Counted from the first letter of the stretch, positions 27,034 through 37,257 are shown. The stretch: 64,000 nt of DNA from Acinetobacter kookii (GCF_900096895.1 NZ_FMYO01000003.1:62001-126000), one strand, 5' to 3'. Notes: generated from the letters alone by a model not told the origin. Program-made: numbers and translations.

Positions 27034-29022
27034 ATGACAACCCCGCTTAACGAACGTCGTATTGCAAACGCAATTCGTGTATTGGCAATGGATGCTGTGC
27101 AAAAAGCAAATTCAGGACATCCAGGTGCTCCGATGGGGATGGCAGACATCGCTGACGTGGTTTGGCGCGAATTTTTAAATCACAACCCGCAAAACCCGCA
27201 ATGGGCAAACCGTGACCGTTTTGTATTGTCTAATGGCCATGGTTCTATGTTGCAATATGCGCTATTGCATTTGACCGGTTATGATCTTTCTATCGAAGAT
27301 TTAAAATCTTTCCGCCAGTTACATTCTAAAACTCCGGGTCACCCAGAATTAGGTTATGCACCAGGGATTGAAACCACCACTGGTCCATTGGGTCAGGGTA
27401 TTGCCAATGCGGTTGGTTTTGCTTTAGCTGAAAAAACCTTGGCTGCTCAATTCAACAAAGATGACATCCAGGTTGTAGACCATTTCACTTACTGTTTCCT
27501 GGGTGATGGCTGCTTGATGGAAGGTGTTTCACATGAAGCATGTTCACTGGCGGGTACTTTGGGTCTAGGTAAGTTAATTGCTTACTATGACGACAACGGC
27601 ATTTCTATTGACGGTGAAGTTGAAGGCTGGTTCTCTGACGATACAGAACAACGTTTCTTATCTTATGGCTGGCAAGTGATTAAAGTGGATGGCCACGATA
27701 GCGATGCGATCCGTCAGGCAACTGTAGAAGCAAAAGCGGAAACGGCTAAGCCAACCATCATTATCTGTAAAACGATTATTGGCCTGGGTTCACCAAACAA
27801 ACAAGGTAAAGAAGATTGCCACGGTGCGCCACTGGGTAACGACGAAATCGCATTGACTCGCGAAGCGTTGGGCTGGAAAGAAGAAGCATTTGTGATTCCT
27901 GCTGACGTTTATGCAGCTTGGGATGCCAAAGACAAGGGTGCTCAATCTGAATCTGCATGGAATGAAACTTTTGCAGCATATGCCGCAAAATACCCAACTG
28001 AAGCAGCTGAACTTAAACGCCGTTTAAGCGGTGAATTACCGGCTGACTTCGTCGCTAAAGCAGATGCTTATATTGCTGAAGTGAATGCAAAAGCAGAAAC
28101 CATTGCAACCCGTAAAGCCAGCCAGAATGCACTTCAGGCACTTGTACCATTATTGCCAGAGGTTCTGGGCGGTTCTGCTGACCTGGCAGGTTCTAACCTG
28201 ACGCTTTGGAAAGGTGCGCAAGGCGTACAAGACAATCCGGCGGGTAACTATGTTCACTACGGCGTACGTGAATTTGGTATGACTGCAATTGCCAACGGTG
28301 TAGCACTGCATGGCGGTTTCATCCCTTACGTTGCAACATTCCTGATGTTCATGGAATATGCGCGTAATGCAGTACGTATGTCTGCATTAATGAAACAGCG
28401 TGTCATCCACGTTTATACCCATGACTCAATCGGTCTGGGTGAAGATGGTCCTACGCATCAACCGGTAGAACAGATCGCCTCTTTACGTGGCACGCCAAAC
28501 TTAAATACCTGGCGTCCATGTGACACTGTAGAAGCTTCTATTTCATGGAAATCTGCATTGTTACGTAGTGAAGGTCCTACCGCGTTAATTTTCTCTCGTC
28601 AAAACTTGCCATTCCAGACCCGTAATCAAGCGCAAATTGAGAACGTTGCTAAAGGTGGTTATGTTCTGGCTGAAGAAAAAGGTGAATTAAAAGCCATCAT
28701 TATTGCCACAGGTTCTGAAGTTTCATTGGCAATGGAAGCTTATGCGCAGCTTGAAGGTGTGCGTGTAGTGTCTATGCCATGTGCTGAAGAGTTTGTGAAA
28801 CAGGATGCTGCTTACCGTGAAGCGGTTCTTCCATCTCATATTCGTGCGCGTGTAGCCGTTGAAGCTGCGCATGTGGATTACTGGTGGAAATTCGTGGGTC
28901 TGGATGGTCGCGTGATCGGGATGACCACTTACGGTGAATCTGCGCCTGCAAAAGATTTGTTCCAATACTTCGGTATTACCACTGAAGCAGTGGTTGCAGC
29001 TGTGAAAGAAATTACCGCTTAA
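27034..29022 (+). CDS. tkt: transketolase
   Basis: A 662-residue thiamine-diphosphate enzyme moving two-carbon units in the pentose phosphate pathway. Motifs include [12 protein letters not shown] near the N terminus, the ThDP motif [22 protein letters not shown], and the transketolase signature [14 protein letters not shown] in the pyrimidine domain. Full normal length, bacterial TktA type. It is monocistronic, ends at a strong terminator, and shows codon use typical of a highly expressed gene. Confidence 0.98.
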   Translation: MTTPLNERRIANAIRVLAMDAVQKANSGHPGAPMGMADIADVVWREFLNHNPQNPQWANRDRFVLSNGHGSMLQYALLHLTGYDLSIEDLKSFRQLHSKTPGHPELGYAPGIETTTGPLGQGIANAVGFALAEKTLAAQFNKDDIQVVDHFTYCFLGDGCLMEGVSHEACSLAGTLGLGKLIAYYDDNGISIDGEVEGWFSDDTEQRFLSYGWQVIKVDGHDSDAIRQATVEAKAETAKPTIIICKTIIGLGSPNKQGKEDCHGAPLGNDEIALTREALGWKEEAFVIPADVYAAWDAKDKGAQSESAWNETFAAYAAKYPTEAAELKRRLSGELPADFVAKADAYIAEVNAKAETIATRKASQNALQALVPLLPEVLGGSADLAGSNLTLWKGAQGVQDNPAGNYVHYGVREFGMTAIANGVALHGGFIPYVATFLMFMEYARNAVRMSALMKQRVIHVYTHDSIGLGEDGPTHQPVEQIASLRGTPNLNTWRPCDTVEASISWKSALLRSEGPTALIFSRQNLPFQTRNQAQIENVAKGGYVLAEEKGELKAIIIATGSEVSLAMEAYAQLEGVRVVSMPCAEEFVKQDAAYREAVLPSHIRARVAVEAAHVDYWWKFVGLDGRVIGMTTYGESAPAKDLFQYFGITTEAVVAAVKEITA

Positions 29023-29046
29023 TCAATTCGATTAGCCGGTTAAAAG

Positions 29047-29074
29047 ACGCCCCAGTAGAAGGGGCGTTTTTTAT
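29047..29074 (+). terminator. transketolase terminator
   Basis: ACGCCCC and GGGGCGT stem followed by T6. Confidence 0.92.
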
Positions 29075-29180
29075 TGCAAAATAACGATTTGTAACGAATG
29101 ATTTAAAGCTACAGGTTTAAAATTAATTCATTCATACAGTATTCAGCCCGGGGTGCATGATTGCCCCAAGTGAGGAAAAT

Positions 29181-29396
29181 ATGAGCCTTTATGATCAGAT
29201 TAATGATGAAATTGTCCTGATGGATGCTGGTGAACAGAAATGGATTGGTGCAGACCTTGAACTTGATGCCATGGTTGCGGTTGAACTGATGCTGCAAGAC
29301 TTGCAGGAAGACAAGGTGATTAAGATTCGCCGTAAGAATCATGAAAAGCATACCGGCTTGAAGCAAATCGACCGTATTCTGGTTGAAAAGTTATAA
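29181..29396 (+). CDS. small acidic protein, function unknown
   Basis: About 71 residues from ATG 29181, preceded by GAGGAAAA. The frame also begins at ATG 29157 but without a ribosome site. The predicted fold is mixed helical with no known motif (MSLYDQINDEIVLMDAGEQK at the start). It lies between two terminators, so it is an independent transcript. I do not recognise the family. Confidence 0.7.
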   Translation: MSLYDQINDEIVLMDAGEQKWIGADLELDAMVAVELMLQDLQEDKVIKIRRKNHEKHTGLKQIDRILVEKL

Positions 29397-29413
29397 AGAT
29401 GAAAGACCTTTAA

Positions 29414-29436
29414 AAAGCCCCAGTCGGGGCTTTGAT
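29414..29436 (+). terminator. terminator after the 71-residue gene
   Basis: AAAGCCCC-AGTC-GGGGCTTT. Confidence 0.85.
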
Positions 29437-29758
29437 TATTTTGGACATTTAAAAATCATCAGTTAGGCAGAGCGCAATTTTGATGACTTCATCATGATTT
29501 TTATAAACTGTATATTTTTGTATGAAATTCTTAATAAAAACAGACAGAAGCGACAAAACCAATAAAGCTGCGGATCAGGGTTTAAAATAATTTGTGATGA
29601 TTATCAATATATTAAGATTAGGTGATTTTATCATTTCATTTATAGGGCTAGATAACCAGTAATTGTTCTATTCTTGCAACATATCGTTTTATGTATATCG
29701 GTGAATTAAGATAAGAAAGGTATAGACTAATAACCATTCCAAAGCGAGATAATGACAC
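29437..29758. other. intergenic, about 320 bp, promoter of the YceI gene
   Basis: AT-rich with no ORF. I see no repeat or hairpin of note; -35/-10 boxes cannot be fixed. Confidence 0.5.
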
Positions 29759-30343
29759 ATGAATTTCAAAGCAATAACTTTAGGTTTGGCGGTAGCATCG
29801 GTAGCAACATTGTCTTTGGCAAAGCCTGTGGCTTACCAAATTGACCCAACCCATACAGCGACTGTATTTAGCTGGAACCATTTTGGTTTTTCTACCCCAT
29901 CTGCAAACTTTAGCGACATTCAAGGTACCATTAACGTTGATAATGCAAAACCTGCAAATTCATCTGTGAATGTGACGATTCCTTTATCGAGTTTAAATAC
30001 CAATGTCAAGGCATTGGATGAGCATTTAAAAACAGCAGATTTTTTTGATGCAGCCAAATATCCTAACATCACATTTAAAAGTACCAAGGTTCAAGCTTTA
30101 GGTAAAAACAAATATAAAATCACGGGTAACCTGACCGTAAAAGATGTAACTAAACCGGTGGTTTTAGATGCAGTGTTAAATAAACAGGGCGTACACCCAA
30201 TGACTAAAGCAGAGTCTATTGGTTTCAATGCAACGACTTCATTTAACCGTTCAGCATTTGGTGTAGGCGGCTATGTTCCAAATGTGGGCGATAAAATCAC
30301 GGTAAACATTACCACTGAAGCCTCTGTTCCTGCGAAAAAATAA
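29759..30343 (+). CDS. YceI-family periplasmic lipid-binding protein
   Basis: A 194-residue protein with a signal peptide (MNFKAITLGLAVASVATLSLA, cleavage after about Ala21). A YceI lipocalin-like domain follows, with YQIDPTHTATVFSWNHFGFST and the conserved FDAAKYPNITFKS strand pair. Family members bind polyisoprenoids or amphiphiles in the periplasm and are often stress induced. Single gene with a terminator. Confidence 0.93.
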   Translation: MNFKAITLGLAVASVATLSLAKPVAYQIDPTHTATVFSWNHFGFSTPSANFSDIQGTINVDNAKPANSSVNVTIPLSSLNTNVKALDEHLKTADFFDAAKYPNITFKSTKVQALGKNKYKITGNLTVKDVTKPVVLDAVLNKQGVHPMTKAESIGFNATTSFNRSAFGVGGYVPNVGDKITVNITTEASVPAKK

Positions 30344-30361
30344 GTTCGAAGTGGCTCATAA

Positions 30362-30393
30362 AAAAGCACCATTAAGATGGTGCTTTTTTTATT
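30362..30393. terminator. terminator after the YceI gene
   Basis: AAAAGCACCAT-TAAG-ATGGTGCTTTT; usable from both convergent genes. Confidence 0.9.
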
Positions 30394-30404
30394 GAAATTT
30401 TACT

Positions 30405-31124
30405 TTAAATTGCTGAAATCTGTTGGAGATATGCCTGCAATACAGCCTGTGCCTGCACTTCTACGGCATGGGCATAGCGTTGATTGTCTGCCCGCAAAGC
30501 AGGAATGGAGATATTGGCTTTGCGCAATTCGCAGGTATGGCCAATGAGCCATTTTTCCAGACTGTCTGCTGCAACTTCAATATGGAATTGCAAGGCCAGA
30601 ATGTTTTTACCCATCGCAAAGGCCTGATTGGGGTAAATTGCTGAACTGGCCAATAATTCAGCTTGTTCAGGTAAATCGAAAGTATCGCCATGCCAGTGTA
30701 ATACCGGGGTATCCATTAAGGGGGCAAGCAGGTTATGTTCAGTATTGGACAGGCTTAAGGGACTCCAGCCAATTTCCTTTTGATGGCCTGCATAGACTTT
30801 GGCTCCCAAGGCATGCGCAATCAGTTGGGCACCCAGACAAATGCCTAAAGTTGGCAAATTTTCTTTTAAGCGAACTTTAAGTAAGTCTATTTCTTGTTGT
30901 AAGAATGGATAATCTTCTGTTTCATAAACCCCAATCGGTCCACCTAAAATAATAGTTAAGCCTTTATGCTGAAATGCTTTGCTTAGGTCATCTACGCCAG
31001 CTTCAAAATAGCGTACCCGAAAGCCCAGTTGATAAAATATATCTTCCAATGCACCCAGGTCTTCAAAAGCAAGATGCTGAATGGCATAAATGGTGTCGGG
31101 AAAGTCTGGAGATGCTGTAGTCAT
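30405..31124 (-). CDS. class I glutamine amidotransferase-like protein
   Basis: A 239-residue single-domain GATase. The nucleophile elbow LGICLGAQLIAHALGA contains the catalytic Cys and LQFHIEV the His-x-Glu pair. No synthetase domain is attached, so it is one of the stand-alone GMP-synthase-like amidotransferases, possibly acting on gamma-glutamyl compounds. The substrate is unknown. It is followed by a terminator on the YceI side. Confidence 0.9.
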   Translation of the reverse strand: MTTASPDFPDTIYAIQHLAFEDLGALEDIFYQLGFRVRYFEAGVDDLSKAFQHKGLTIILGGPIGVYETEDYPFLQQEIDLLKVRLKENLPTLGICLGAQLIAHALGAKVYAGHQKEIGWSPLSLSNTEHNLLAPLMDTPVLHWHGDTFDLPEQAELLASSAIYPNQAFAMGKNILALQFHIEVAADSLEKWLIGHTCELRKANISIPALRADNQRYAHAVEVQAQAVLQAYLQQISAI

Positions 31125-31221
31125 ATACTATTTTTCTAAGAGGGCAGGAATAAGTGCAATTTAGCCTGAATAGCCAGAAAAATGAAGATTTCACTGTGGA
31201 TTGTTTGCAATTTAAAGCAAA

Positions 31222-31245
31222 AAAAGCGAACCGAAGTTCGCTTTT
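31222..31245 (-). terminator. terminator of the aldehyde dehydrogenase gene
   Basis: AAAAGCGAAC and GTTCGCTTTT around CCGAA-type loop, just downstream of the stop at 31269. Confidence 0.85.
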
Positions 31246-31268
31246 GATATCCTTTATACAAGGTTATG

Positions 31269-32780
31269 TTAGAAGAAGCCCATTGGCTTGGTGGCATAGC
31301 TGACCAACAAGTTTTTGGTTTGTTGATAATGATCCAGCATCATCTTGTGGTTTTCACGTCCGATCCCTGATTTTTTATAACCACCGAAAGCGGCATGCGC
31401 AGGGTAGATGTGATAGCAGTTGGTCCATACACGACCGGCTTCAATTGCACGGCCCGCACGGTAAGAGGTATGCGCAGAGCGTGACCAGACACCCGCACCC
31501 AAACCATAAATGGTGTCATTGGCAATTCGGATGGCATCATCAAAATCTTTAAAGGTGGTCACTGCAAGTACCGGTCCAAAAATTTCTTCCTGGAATGTAC
31601 GCATGTCATTGGTACCTTTGAAAATGGTCGGCTCAATGTAGAAGCCTTGGCCCACTTCACGGCGTTCACCGCCACCAGTCAGCAATTCAGCACCTTCTTC
31701 ACGGCCTGTGGCAATACAGCCCAAGATTTTATCCTGCTGCTCTTGCGATGCCTGAGCACCAATCATGGTGTCGGTATCCAGCGGATGACCGGTTTTAATG
31801 CGTTTTACCCGTTCTACTGCCATCTCCAGGAACTGGTCAGCAATACTTTCCTGAATTAACGCACGTGATGGACAGGTACAGATTTCCCCCTGGTTCAGCG
31901 CAAACATGGTAAAGCCTTCCAGCGCTTTTTCCAGGTAGTCATCTTGCTGAGCCATGATATCTTCAAAGAAAATGTTTGGTGATTTACCGCCCAACTCTAG
32001 TGTGACTGGAATAATATTTTCGGTTGCATATTGCATGATCTGCTGACCCACAGCTGTTGAGCCGGTAAATGCAATTTTGGCAATACGCGGGTTGGTAGCC
32101 AGTGGGCGGCCCACTTCAATGCCATAACCGTTCACAACGTTTAATACGCCTTCCGGTAGCAGGTCCTGAATCAGTTCAACCAGGACCAAAATACTTGCCG
32201 GAGTTTGCTCAGCAGGTTTTAAAACAATACAGTTACCCGCAGCCAGAGCCGGTGCCAGTTTCCAGGTCGCCATTAAAATCGGGAAGTTCCACGGAATGAT
32301 CTGTCCGACCACACCTAAAGGTTCATGAAAGTGGTAGGCAATGGTATCTTCGTCGATTTCTGAAATGCCGCCTTCCTGTGCACGGATACAGCCGGCAAAA
32401 TAGCGGAAATGGTCAATCGCCAAAGGAATATCTGCTGCCAGGGTTTCACGGATCGGCTTACCATTATCCCAGGTTTCAGCAACCGCCAACAGTTCCAGAT
32501 TGGCTTCTAAACGGTCGGCAATTTTTAACAGGATATTGGAACGGGTAGTCGGAGAGGACTTGTTCCATTGTGCTTTGGCTTTATGCGCTGCATCGAGTGC
32601 CAGTTCGATATCTTCAACGCTTGAGCGCGGAACTTTGGTGAAGGCTTTGCCATCTACAGGAGAAATATTGTCAAAGTATTCTCCTTTTACAGGAGCGACC
32701 CATTGTCCACCAATGAAGTTTTCATACTGGGCCTTAAACTGAACTTTTGAACCGGGTTGATTAGGATCGACGTAACGCAT
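31269..32780 (-). CDS. exaC: NAD-dependent aldehyde dehydrogenase (ExaC/AldB type)
   Basis: A 503-residue aldehyde dehydrogenase. Catalytic glutamate is in [12 protein letters not shown] and the cysteine in [11 protein letters not shown]; the NAD site lies around [22 protein letters not shown] and [10 protein letters not shown]. The length and the start [16 protein letters not shown] fit the acetaldehyde/chloroacetaldehyde group (ExaC, AcoD, AldB). It is divergent from a GAF regulator and close to an iron alcohol dehydrogenase, consistent with short-chain alcohol or acetoin-derived aldehyde oxidation. A perfect inverted repeat lies between gene and regulator. Confidence 0.92.
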   Translation of the reverse strand: MRYVDPNQPGSKVQFKAQYENFIGGQWVAPVKGEYFDNISPVDGKAFTKVPRSSVEDIELALDAAHKAKAQWNKSSPTTRSNILLKIADRLEANLELLAVAETWDNGKPIRETLAADIPLAIDHFRYFAGCIRAQEGGISEIDEDTIAYHFHEPLGVVGQIIPWNFPILMATWKLAPALAAGNCIVLKPAEQTPASILVLVELIQDLLPEGVLNVVNGYGIEVGRPLATNPRIAKIAFTGSTAVGQQIMQYATENIIPVTLELGGKSPNIFFEDIMAQQDDYLEKALEGFTMFALNQGEICTCPSRALIQESIADQFLEMAVERVKRIKTGHPLDTDTMIGAQASQEQQDKILGCIATGREEGAELLTGGGERREVGQGFYIEPTIFKGTNDMRTFQEEIFGPVLAVTTFKDFDDAIRIANDTIYGLGAGVWSRSAHTSYRAGRAIEAGRVWTNCYHIYPAHAAFGGYKKSGIGRENHKMMLDHYQQTKNLLVSYATKPMGFF

Positions 32781-32812
32781 ATGTATTTTCCTTTGCTTAT
32801 TCTCGTGTGAAG

Positions 32813-32830
32813 AAGCTGTATCTACAGCTT
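32813..32830. promoter_or_regulatory. inverted repeat operator candidate upstream of exaC
   Basis: AAGCTGTA-TC-TACAGCTT, perfect 8-base arms, 33 bases upstream of exaC in the divergent gap to the GAF regulator. A second, looser pair (GGTAC and GTAC) follows about 10 bases on. A likely binding site for the adjacent regulator or a leader hairpin. Confidence 0.5.
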
Positions 32831-32983
32831 TGGTATAAGGTACTTTTGTACATTATTTGATTAGCATACAGGGAATAAGGTTGGAGAAAGGTTGGAGACA
32901 AGAAGGTTTACAATCTTTCCAAACAGTCTTAAAAAATAAAGATTACAGTGGATGTAAGTCATGAATTGTTGTGAGAATAAGGA

Positions 32984-34165
32984 ATGATGAATAAGCAAAG
33001 TTTGATGCAAAAAAGACAGAAAATTGAGCAGTTTAGACAAAGTAGCAGTCTTTCTCCCTTGCATGCGGAACAATTGGGCCAAAGCATTGTCAGTTCCTGG
33101 CAACGCTCGACTTCTGCTGAAATCCCAAAAGATCGTGCAGCTGCGCCCTTGGTTCATTTACAAAAAGAAACCTATCCTTCGGCCCTGGCACAAGCCCTGC
33201 AACATTGTATGCAGGATTTAAAACATATTGCTGAACAATCTTCCATGGTGCTGGCGGTTGGAGATATCGGCAGTACCATCATCTGGACAGCGTCGAGCCC
33301 ACAAATGCAGCGTGCAGCCGAAAGCGTGCATTTTATCGAAGGCGGGCAGTGGCGCGAGGAACTGGTCGGAACCAATGCCTTGGCTTTATCACTTAAAACC
33401 CAGCAGTCGAGCTGTGTGTTTTCCAATGAGCATTACATGTCTTCCATTCATGATTGGGTCTGTTATGCAGCACCGATTGTTGATCCCTATTCCAAACAGG
33501 TTTTAGGGGTGATTGACCTGTCGACCACCTGGCAAAAGCATAATAGTCTGGGCCTGCTTGCAGCTGAACGATGTGCCTCGATTATTCAATCGGCATTACT
33601 TGAATATCAAAAACAGCGCCTGTTTATCCGGGCTTTTTCCGTGCCGCAAGTGTTGTTTAATGGCAAGGTCCTGGTGCTCACGCCAAGACAAATCGAAATT
33701 TTGACCATTCTGGCTTTGTGTCCGCAAGGTTTAAGCCTGGACAGTTTACATCAGGCCTTATACGGTGAACGCAAAGTCAGCATCGGCACCTTAAAGGCGG
33801 AAATGTCACAGTTGCGCGATATTTTAGGCGGCATGCTGGGTTCCAGGCCTTATCGTTTATTGGCACATGTCGAAGCTGACTTTTTACTGACCGAACAGTC
33901 TCTAGATGCCGGATATATCGATTCTGCCTTAAAACTGTGTACCGGTGTTTTTCTGGCAAAAACGGAAAGCCCATTTTTATGTGCCTGGCGTGATTGTCTG
34001 GAATCGCGTTTAAGTCATGCCATTTTTAAAGCCAATGAAACCGATGTTTTGCTTAAACACATGGCACATTTTCCAGAAGCGATCGATGCGGTGGAGCGCT
34101 TGATTGAACTGATGCCAAAAACTCACCCCGTGCATCAAACCTTACTGAAATATAAAGACAATTAA
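32984..34165 (+). CDS. GAF-domain transcriptional regulator, AcoR-like but without AAA+ domain
   Basis: A 393-residue protein. Residues about 25-200 match the sensory part of AcoR/AcxR regulators (QSIVSSWQRS, then a GAF domain with GGQWREELVGTNALALSL). The sigma-54-interacting AAA+ core is absent. Instead residues about 220-300 (LTPRQIEILTILALCPQGLSLDSLHQALYG) look like a winged-helix DNA-binding domain. It is divergent from exaC and probably controls it with the iron alcohol dehydrogenase. Start could be ATG 32984 or the adjacent 32987; AAGGA precedes both. Confidence 0.85.
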   Translation: MMNKQSLMQKRQKIEQFRQSSSLSPLHAEQLGQSIVSSWQRSTSAEIPKDRAAAPLVHLQKETYPSALAQALQHCMQDLKHIAEQSSMVLAVGDIGSTIIWTASSPQMQRAAESVHFIEGGQWREELVGTNALALSLKTQQSSCVFSNEHYMSSIHDWVCYAAPIVDPYSKQVLGVIDLSTTWQKHNSLGLLAAERCASIIQSALLEYQKQRLFIRAFSVPQVLFNGKVLVLTPRQIEILTILALCPQGLSLDSLHQALYGERKVSIGTLKAEMSQLRDILGGMLGSRPYRLLAHVEADFLLTEQSLDAGYIDSALKLCTGVFLAKTESPFLCAWRDCLESRLSHAIFKANETDVLLKHMAHFPEAIDAVERLIELMPKTHPVHQTLLKYKDN

Positions 34166-34187
34166 TACTGATATCGGATAATTGTTT

Positions 34188-35183
34188 TTATAAGCCTTTC
34201 TGCTTTAACCATTCAAACAGTTGTTGATAGACAGTTTCGCGCACCGATTTTTCTGACAGTACCAAGTCATGTAAGCCATCTTTTATTTCGCTGATGGTGA
34301 CATCTCCTTTTATTTTTTGGGCATATTTTTTTATGTGCTTGACATCTAGAATTACATCACTGGTTTGAGCATATTTATGCCATTTTTTCGGATTTTTGGT
34401 TTGATGGGAATGCATCACCAAAGTCGGGACATTTAAGCTCACGCCTTGATGAATTTCCTTTTGTGCTTCAAAAATGGCCCGGACAAAACTCAGGCGAACC
34501 ATAGGATAAGTGACTTGTTTCCATTCCAGATTAAAGTCCCATTCTCCCTTCAAGCTGTGGTGCAGACTGGTCACATACCATTTATTCAGTTCGCTGGGGA
34601 ACTTTAAATCCGGGCAGATTTTGCCGACGCGACTTAAATTAGGCAGCCCCAATTTTTTCTTGATCGGGTTCATATTAAAGTCGTAAAAGGGACTATTGAC
34701 CCAAAGTGCTTTAATTAATGGATGATCGGGATGATGGGCGGCATAAAGTGTGGTGGTCAAGCCGCCAGTCGAATGTCCACAGAGCAGCACCGCATCATGT
34801 CCTTCTGCACCTATAATGTCTAAGGCTTGGCTAATCTCGGCATCATATTCCGACATTTCGCGGACGTTATAATATTTTTGATGGGGCAGATGTGAGCGGC
34901 CATATTTGCGTAAATCTAGCGCATAAAAGTCAAAACCATGCTGGTTAAACCGTTCTGCCATTTCGGTTTGAAAAAAATAATCAATAAAACCATGAATATA
35001 TAAAACAGCTTTAGGGGTGGTTTGCGCTGCTTTTTTTCGAATTAAAGTTGCAGTGACTTGACCTTCATAATCATCGGGAAAGTCCAGCGTGGCCTGTTCA
35101 TAGCCTGGACCTAATACATCCAGCTGGTAAAGCGGTTCAAGGGTGCCATTTGTGATTGTACCATTTGTCATTGTTATACTCAT
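34188..35183 (-). CDS. alpha/beta hydrolase (serine aminopeptidase/lysophospholipase-like)
   Basis: A 331-residue cytoplasmic hydrolase. The nucleophile elbow CGHSTGG holds the Ser; a C-terminal GLHDLV provides the His, and the acid is likely in an intervening Asp. The motif YIHGFIDYFFQTE is the oxyanion region of the Hydrolase_4 family. It starts near 35183, with an alternative Met at 35171. It lies downstream of the iron alcohol dehydrogenase in the same direction, but a structured element with a U-tract separates them, so it may be independently controlled. The substrate is unknown. Confidence 0.88.
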   Translation of the reverse strand: MSITMTNGTITNGTLEPLYQLDVLGPGYEQATLDFPDDYEGQVTATLIRKKAAQTTPKAVLYIHGFIDYFFQTEMAERFNQHGFDFYALDLRKYGRSHLPHQKYYNVREMSEYDAEISQALDIIGAEGHDAVLLCGHSTGGLTTTLYAAHHPDHPLIKALWVNSPFYDFNMNPIKKKLGLPNLSRVGKICPDLKFPSELNKWYVTSLHHSLKGEWDFNLEWKQVTYPMVRLSFVRAIFEAQKEIHQGVSLNVPTLVMHSHQTKNPKKWHKYAQTSDVILDVKHIKKYAQKIKGDVTISEIKDGLHDLVLSEKSVRETVYQQLFEWLKQKGL

Positions 35184-35250
35184 TTGGAAACATCGGTTTT
35201 TTCTTATCCTTCATGATGGGCAGTAATTTGTCAAATTGAATTATTTTAAT

Positions 35251-35372
35251 AAAAAAAAGCAACCCCATTCCTGACCCCGTGTTATACAGGGTCCAAGGGA
35301 ACAGTTGAGGAAACAGCCGGTTCAAGACGATTTCCTCAGCCGCTCCAGACTGGAGCGGGAATGTGGGTTGCC
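35251..35372 (-). ncRNA. candidate structured RNA with U-tract, between iron-ADH and hydrolase genes
   Basis: On the minus strand a 113-base region (35371-35259) folds into a closed multi-helix shape. The outer stem pairs 35259-35271 (GCAACCCCATTCC) with 35358-35371 (one bulge). Inside are CCGCTCCA-GAC-TGGAGCGG (35340-35358), TGAGGAAA/TTTCCTCA (35306-35313 with 35331-35338) and GACCC/GGGTC (35273-35277 with 35289-35293). Eight U residues follow immediately (35258-35251). It begins about 45 bases after the dehydrogenase stop. It is not a known family that I recognise; a long terminator, 3'UTR sRNA, attenuator or mobile palindromic element is possible. Confidence 0.55.
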
Positions 35373-35416
35373 AAAAATGTAAGTCAAAAGATAGGAGAGA
35401 AGACTTACATGGAGGT

Positions 35417-36628
35417 CTATACGGCTGCTTTAAAATCGACTACCGATGCATTGGATTTCAAAGCTGCCTTAAAGATATCGACCACTTGTGCATGTGTGGC
35501 TTTACGCGGGTTAGTCAGCATGCAGGCATCTTTCTGGGCATTTTCAGACATGATGCCTAAATCAGCTTCTTTTACCCCCAGTTCGGCTAAACCTGATGGA
35601 ATACCGATTGAGGCTGAAAGCTGGCGAATTGCCTGGATGGCTTCATATGCCGCTTCAGTTACGGTTAAGCCCTCTGTATTTACCCCCATGAGCTGGGCGA
35701 TTTTGGCATAACGGTCAGGGCAGGCAATCAGGTTAAACTCGCAGACATGCGGCAGCAAGATGGCATTACATACACCGTGCGGCAGGTTATAGAAACCGCC
35801 GAGCTGATGCGCCATCGCATGCACATAACCGAGTGATGCATTGTTAAAAGCCATGCCTGCAAGATATTGTGCATAGCTCATGGCATCACGCGCTTCCAGG
35901 TTTTCACCATTGGCAACGGCAGGGCTGAGCCATTCGCTAATCATGCTAATCGCTTTTTCTGCGCAGGCATCGGTAATGGGAGTGGCAGCTGTAGAGACAT
36001 AAGCTTCAACGGCATGCGTCAAGGCATCCATACCGGTTGCTGCAGTTAAGGCCGCAGGTTTTGCCACCATCAGTTTAGGATCATCAATCGCAATCAATGG
36101 GGTGCAGCGCCAGTCCACAATCGCCATTTTTACATGGGTTTCGGTATTGGTAATAATACAGAAACGCGTCATTTCAGATGCCGTACCGGCTGTAGTGTTA
36201 ATCGCAATCAGCGGCGTCATCGGAACTGTACTTTTATCGATCCCTTCGTAGTCACGAATATGACCGCCACCCGCTGTCACCAGGCCAATGCCTTTGGCAC
36301 AGTCATGCGATGAACCGCCACCCAAGGACACAATAAAATCACAGGCATGCTCGTTATAGGCCTGTACGCCGTTATGCACGTTGATATCGGTTGGGTTAGG
36401 CTCTGCGCCCGGGAAAATGTGACTGTCTACACCAGCATCTTTTAAGTAGGCGGCAATGGTATCTGCCACACCAAATTTGAACAGACCGGCATCAGTTACA
36501 ATTAAGGCTTTTTTTGCGCCTAAACTTTGTGCCTTTGCGCCAATTTCTTTGGCACAGCCTGGACCGAAAAGTGAAACACAGGGAATATAAAAACCGTTGG
36601 TTTGATCTGCAATATTTTTAAAAGCCAT
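35417..36628 (-). CDS. iron-containing alcohol dehydrogenase (group III, ErcA/YiaY-like)
   Basis: About 403 residues from ATG 36628 (MAFKNIADQTNGFY), chosen over ATG 36712 by family start and the AAGGA upstream. Motifs are GGGSSHDCAKGIGL (NAD site), TTAGTASEMTRF and the metal-binding region GMDALTHAVEAYVS then HAMAHQLGGFYNLPHGVCNA (His ligands). The group includes Zymomonas AdhB and Pseudomonas ErcA, used in alcohol oxidation or signalling. With exaC and the GAF regulator nearby it suggests an ethanol-type oxidation module. Confidence 0.94.
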   Translation of the reverse strand: MAFKNIADQTNGFYIPCVSLFGPGCAKEIGAKAQSLGAKKALIVTDAGLFKFGVADTIAAYLKDAGVDSHIFPGAEPNPTDINVHNGVQAYNEHACDFIVSLGGGSSHDCAKGIGLVTAGGGHIRDYEGIDKSTVPMTPLIAINTTAGTASEMTRFCIITNTETHVKMAIVDWRCTPLIAIDDPKLMVAKPAALTAATGMDALTHAVEAYVSTAATPITDACAEKAISMISEWLSPAVANGENLEARDAMSYAQYLAGMAFNNASLGYVHAMAHQLGGFYNLPHGVCNAILLPHVCEFNLIACPDRYAKIAQLMGVNTEGLTVTEAAYEAIQAIRQLSASIGIPSGLAELGVKEADLGIMSENAQKDACMLTNPRKATHAQVVDIFKAALKSNASVVDFKAAV

Positions 36629-36981
36629 GGTGCGATTCCTTCTACCATTCGTTGTATTATCGGTGACCCTCACCGTGATTTGAGTATTCAATGAAGCGTA
36701 AAAAAATCCCACCTACCAAAAACCTACCATTTAAATTTTAGATATTTTTGATGCAGGAATTGTAGAAAATTAAAATGCGGAAGGGGGTTGGAATTAGCTT
36801 GAATGAATGATAAAACTTTTAGAGTGAAAGATAATTTTAAAAATCATTTTTTAGGAACAAGAAAAAGTTGAGGACAAATCTGAAAGTGCGATACAGATAT
36901 TTTTCTTTTATGAATAGATTGTCTTTCATTAAAAAAAATATTTTATTTATATGAATATTATGATGAAGTGTAGGGGGATGT
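36629..36981. other. intergenic, about 350 bp, divergent promoters
   Basis: Promoter region of the iron-ADH (minus) and the 91-residue gene (plus). AT-rich; a minus-strand frame across 36837-37082 runs into the real gene and is not supported. Confidence 0.5.
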
Positions 36982-37257
36982 ATGGAAGCCACACAAAATA
37001 AAGATGTCAAATTATTACATGCCATACATAAAATTTTACTGCAGGAATGGGATCCCTTGGGGATTTGCTGTAACCCTTCCATGCGGGATGAATATGAGGA
37101 TTATTTACCCAAAATTTTTAATATGCTGAATGAAAATGCAAGCGAGTCTGAAATTTTTGACTATCTATGGCGTATTGAACATAAGGTCATAGAGCAAAAG
37201 GGAAATAAGCAACATACTTTAAGAATAGCGAGTTTGCTTAAGGGACTGTCGGTTTAA
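36982..37257 (+). CDS. small helical protein (DUF1871/YugE-like), function unknown
   Basis: A 91-residue protein with the pattern EWDPLGI...DEYEDYLPKIFNML...EIFDYLWRIEHKVI. This resembles a family of small all-helical hypothetical proteins such as Bacillus YugE. A good GGGGGATG-type purine stretch lies just before ATG 36982. No enzyme motif. It lies alone between the iron-ADH promoter and a terminator. Confidence 0.7.
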   Translation: MEATQNKDVKLLHAIHKILLQEWDPLGICCNPSMRDEYEDYLPKIFNMLNENASESEIFDYLWRIEHKVIEQKGNKQHTLRIASLLKGLSV

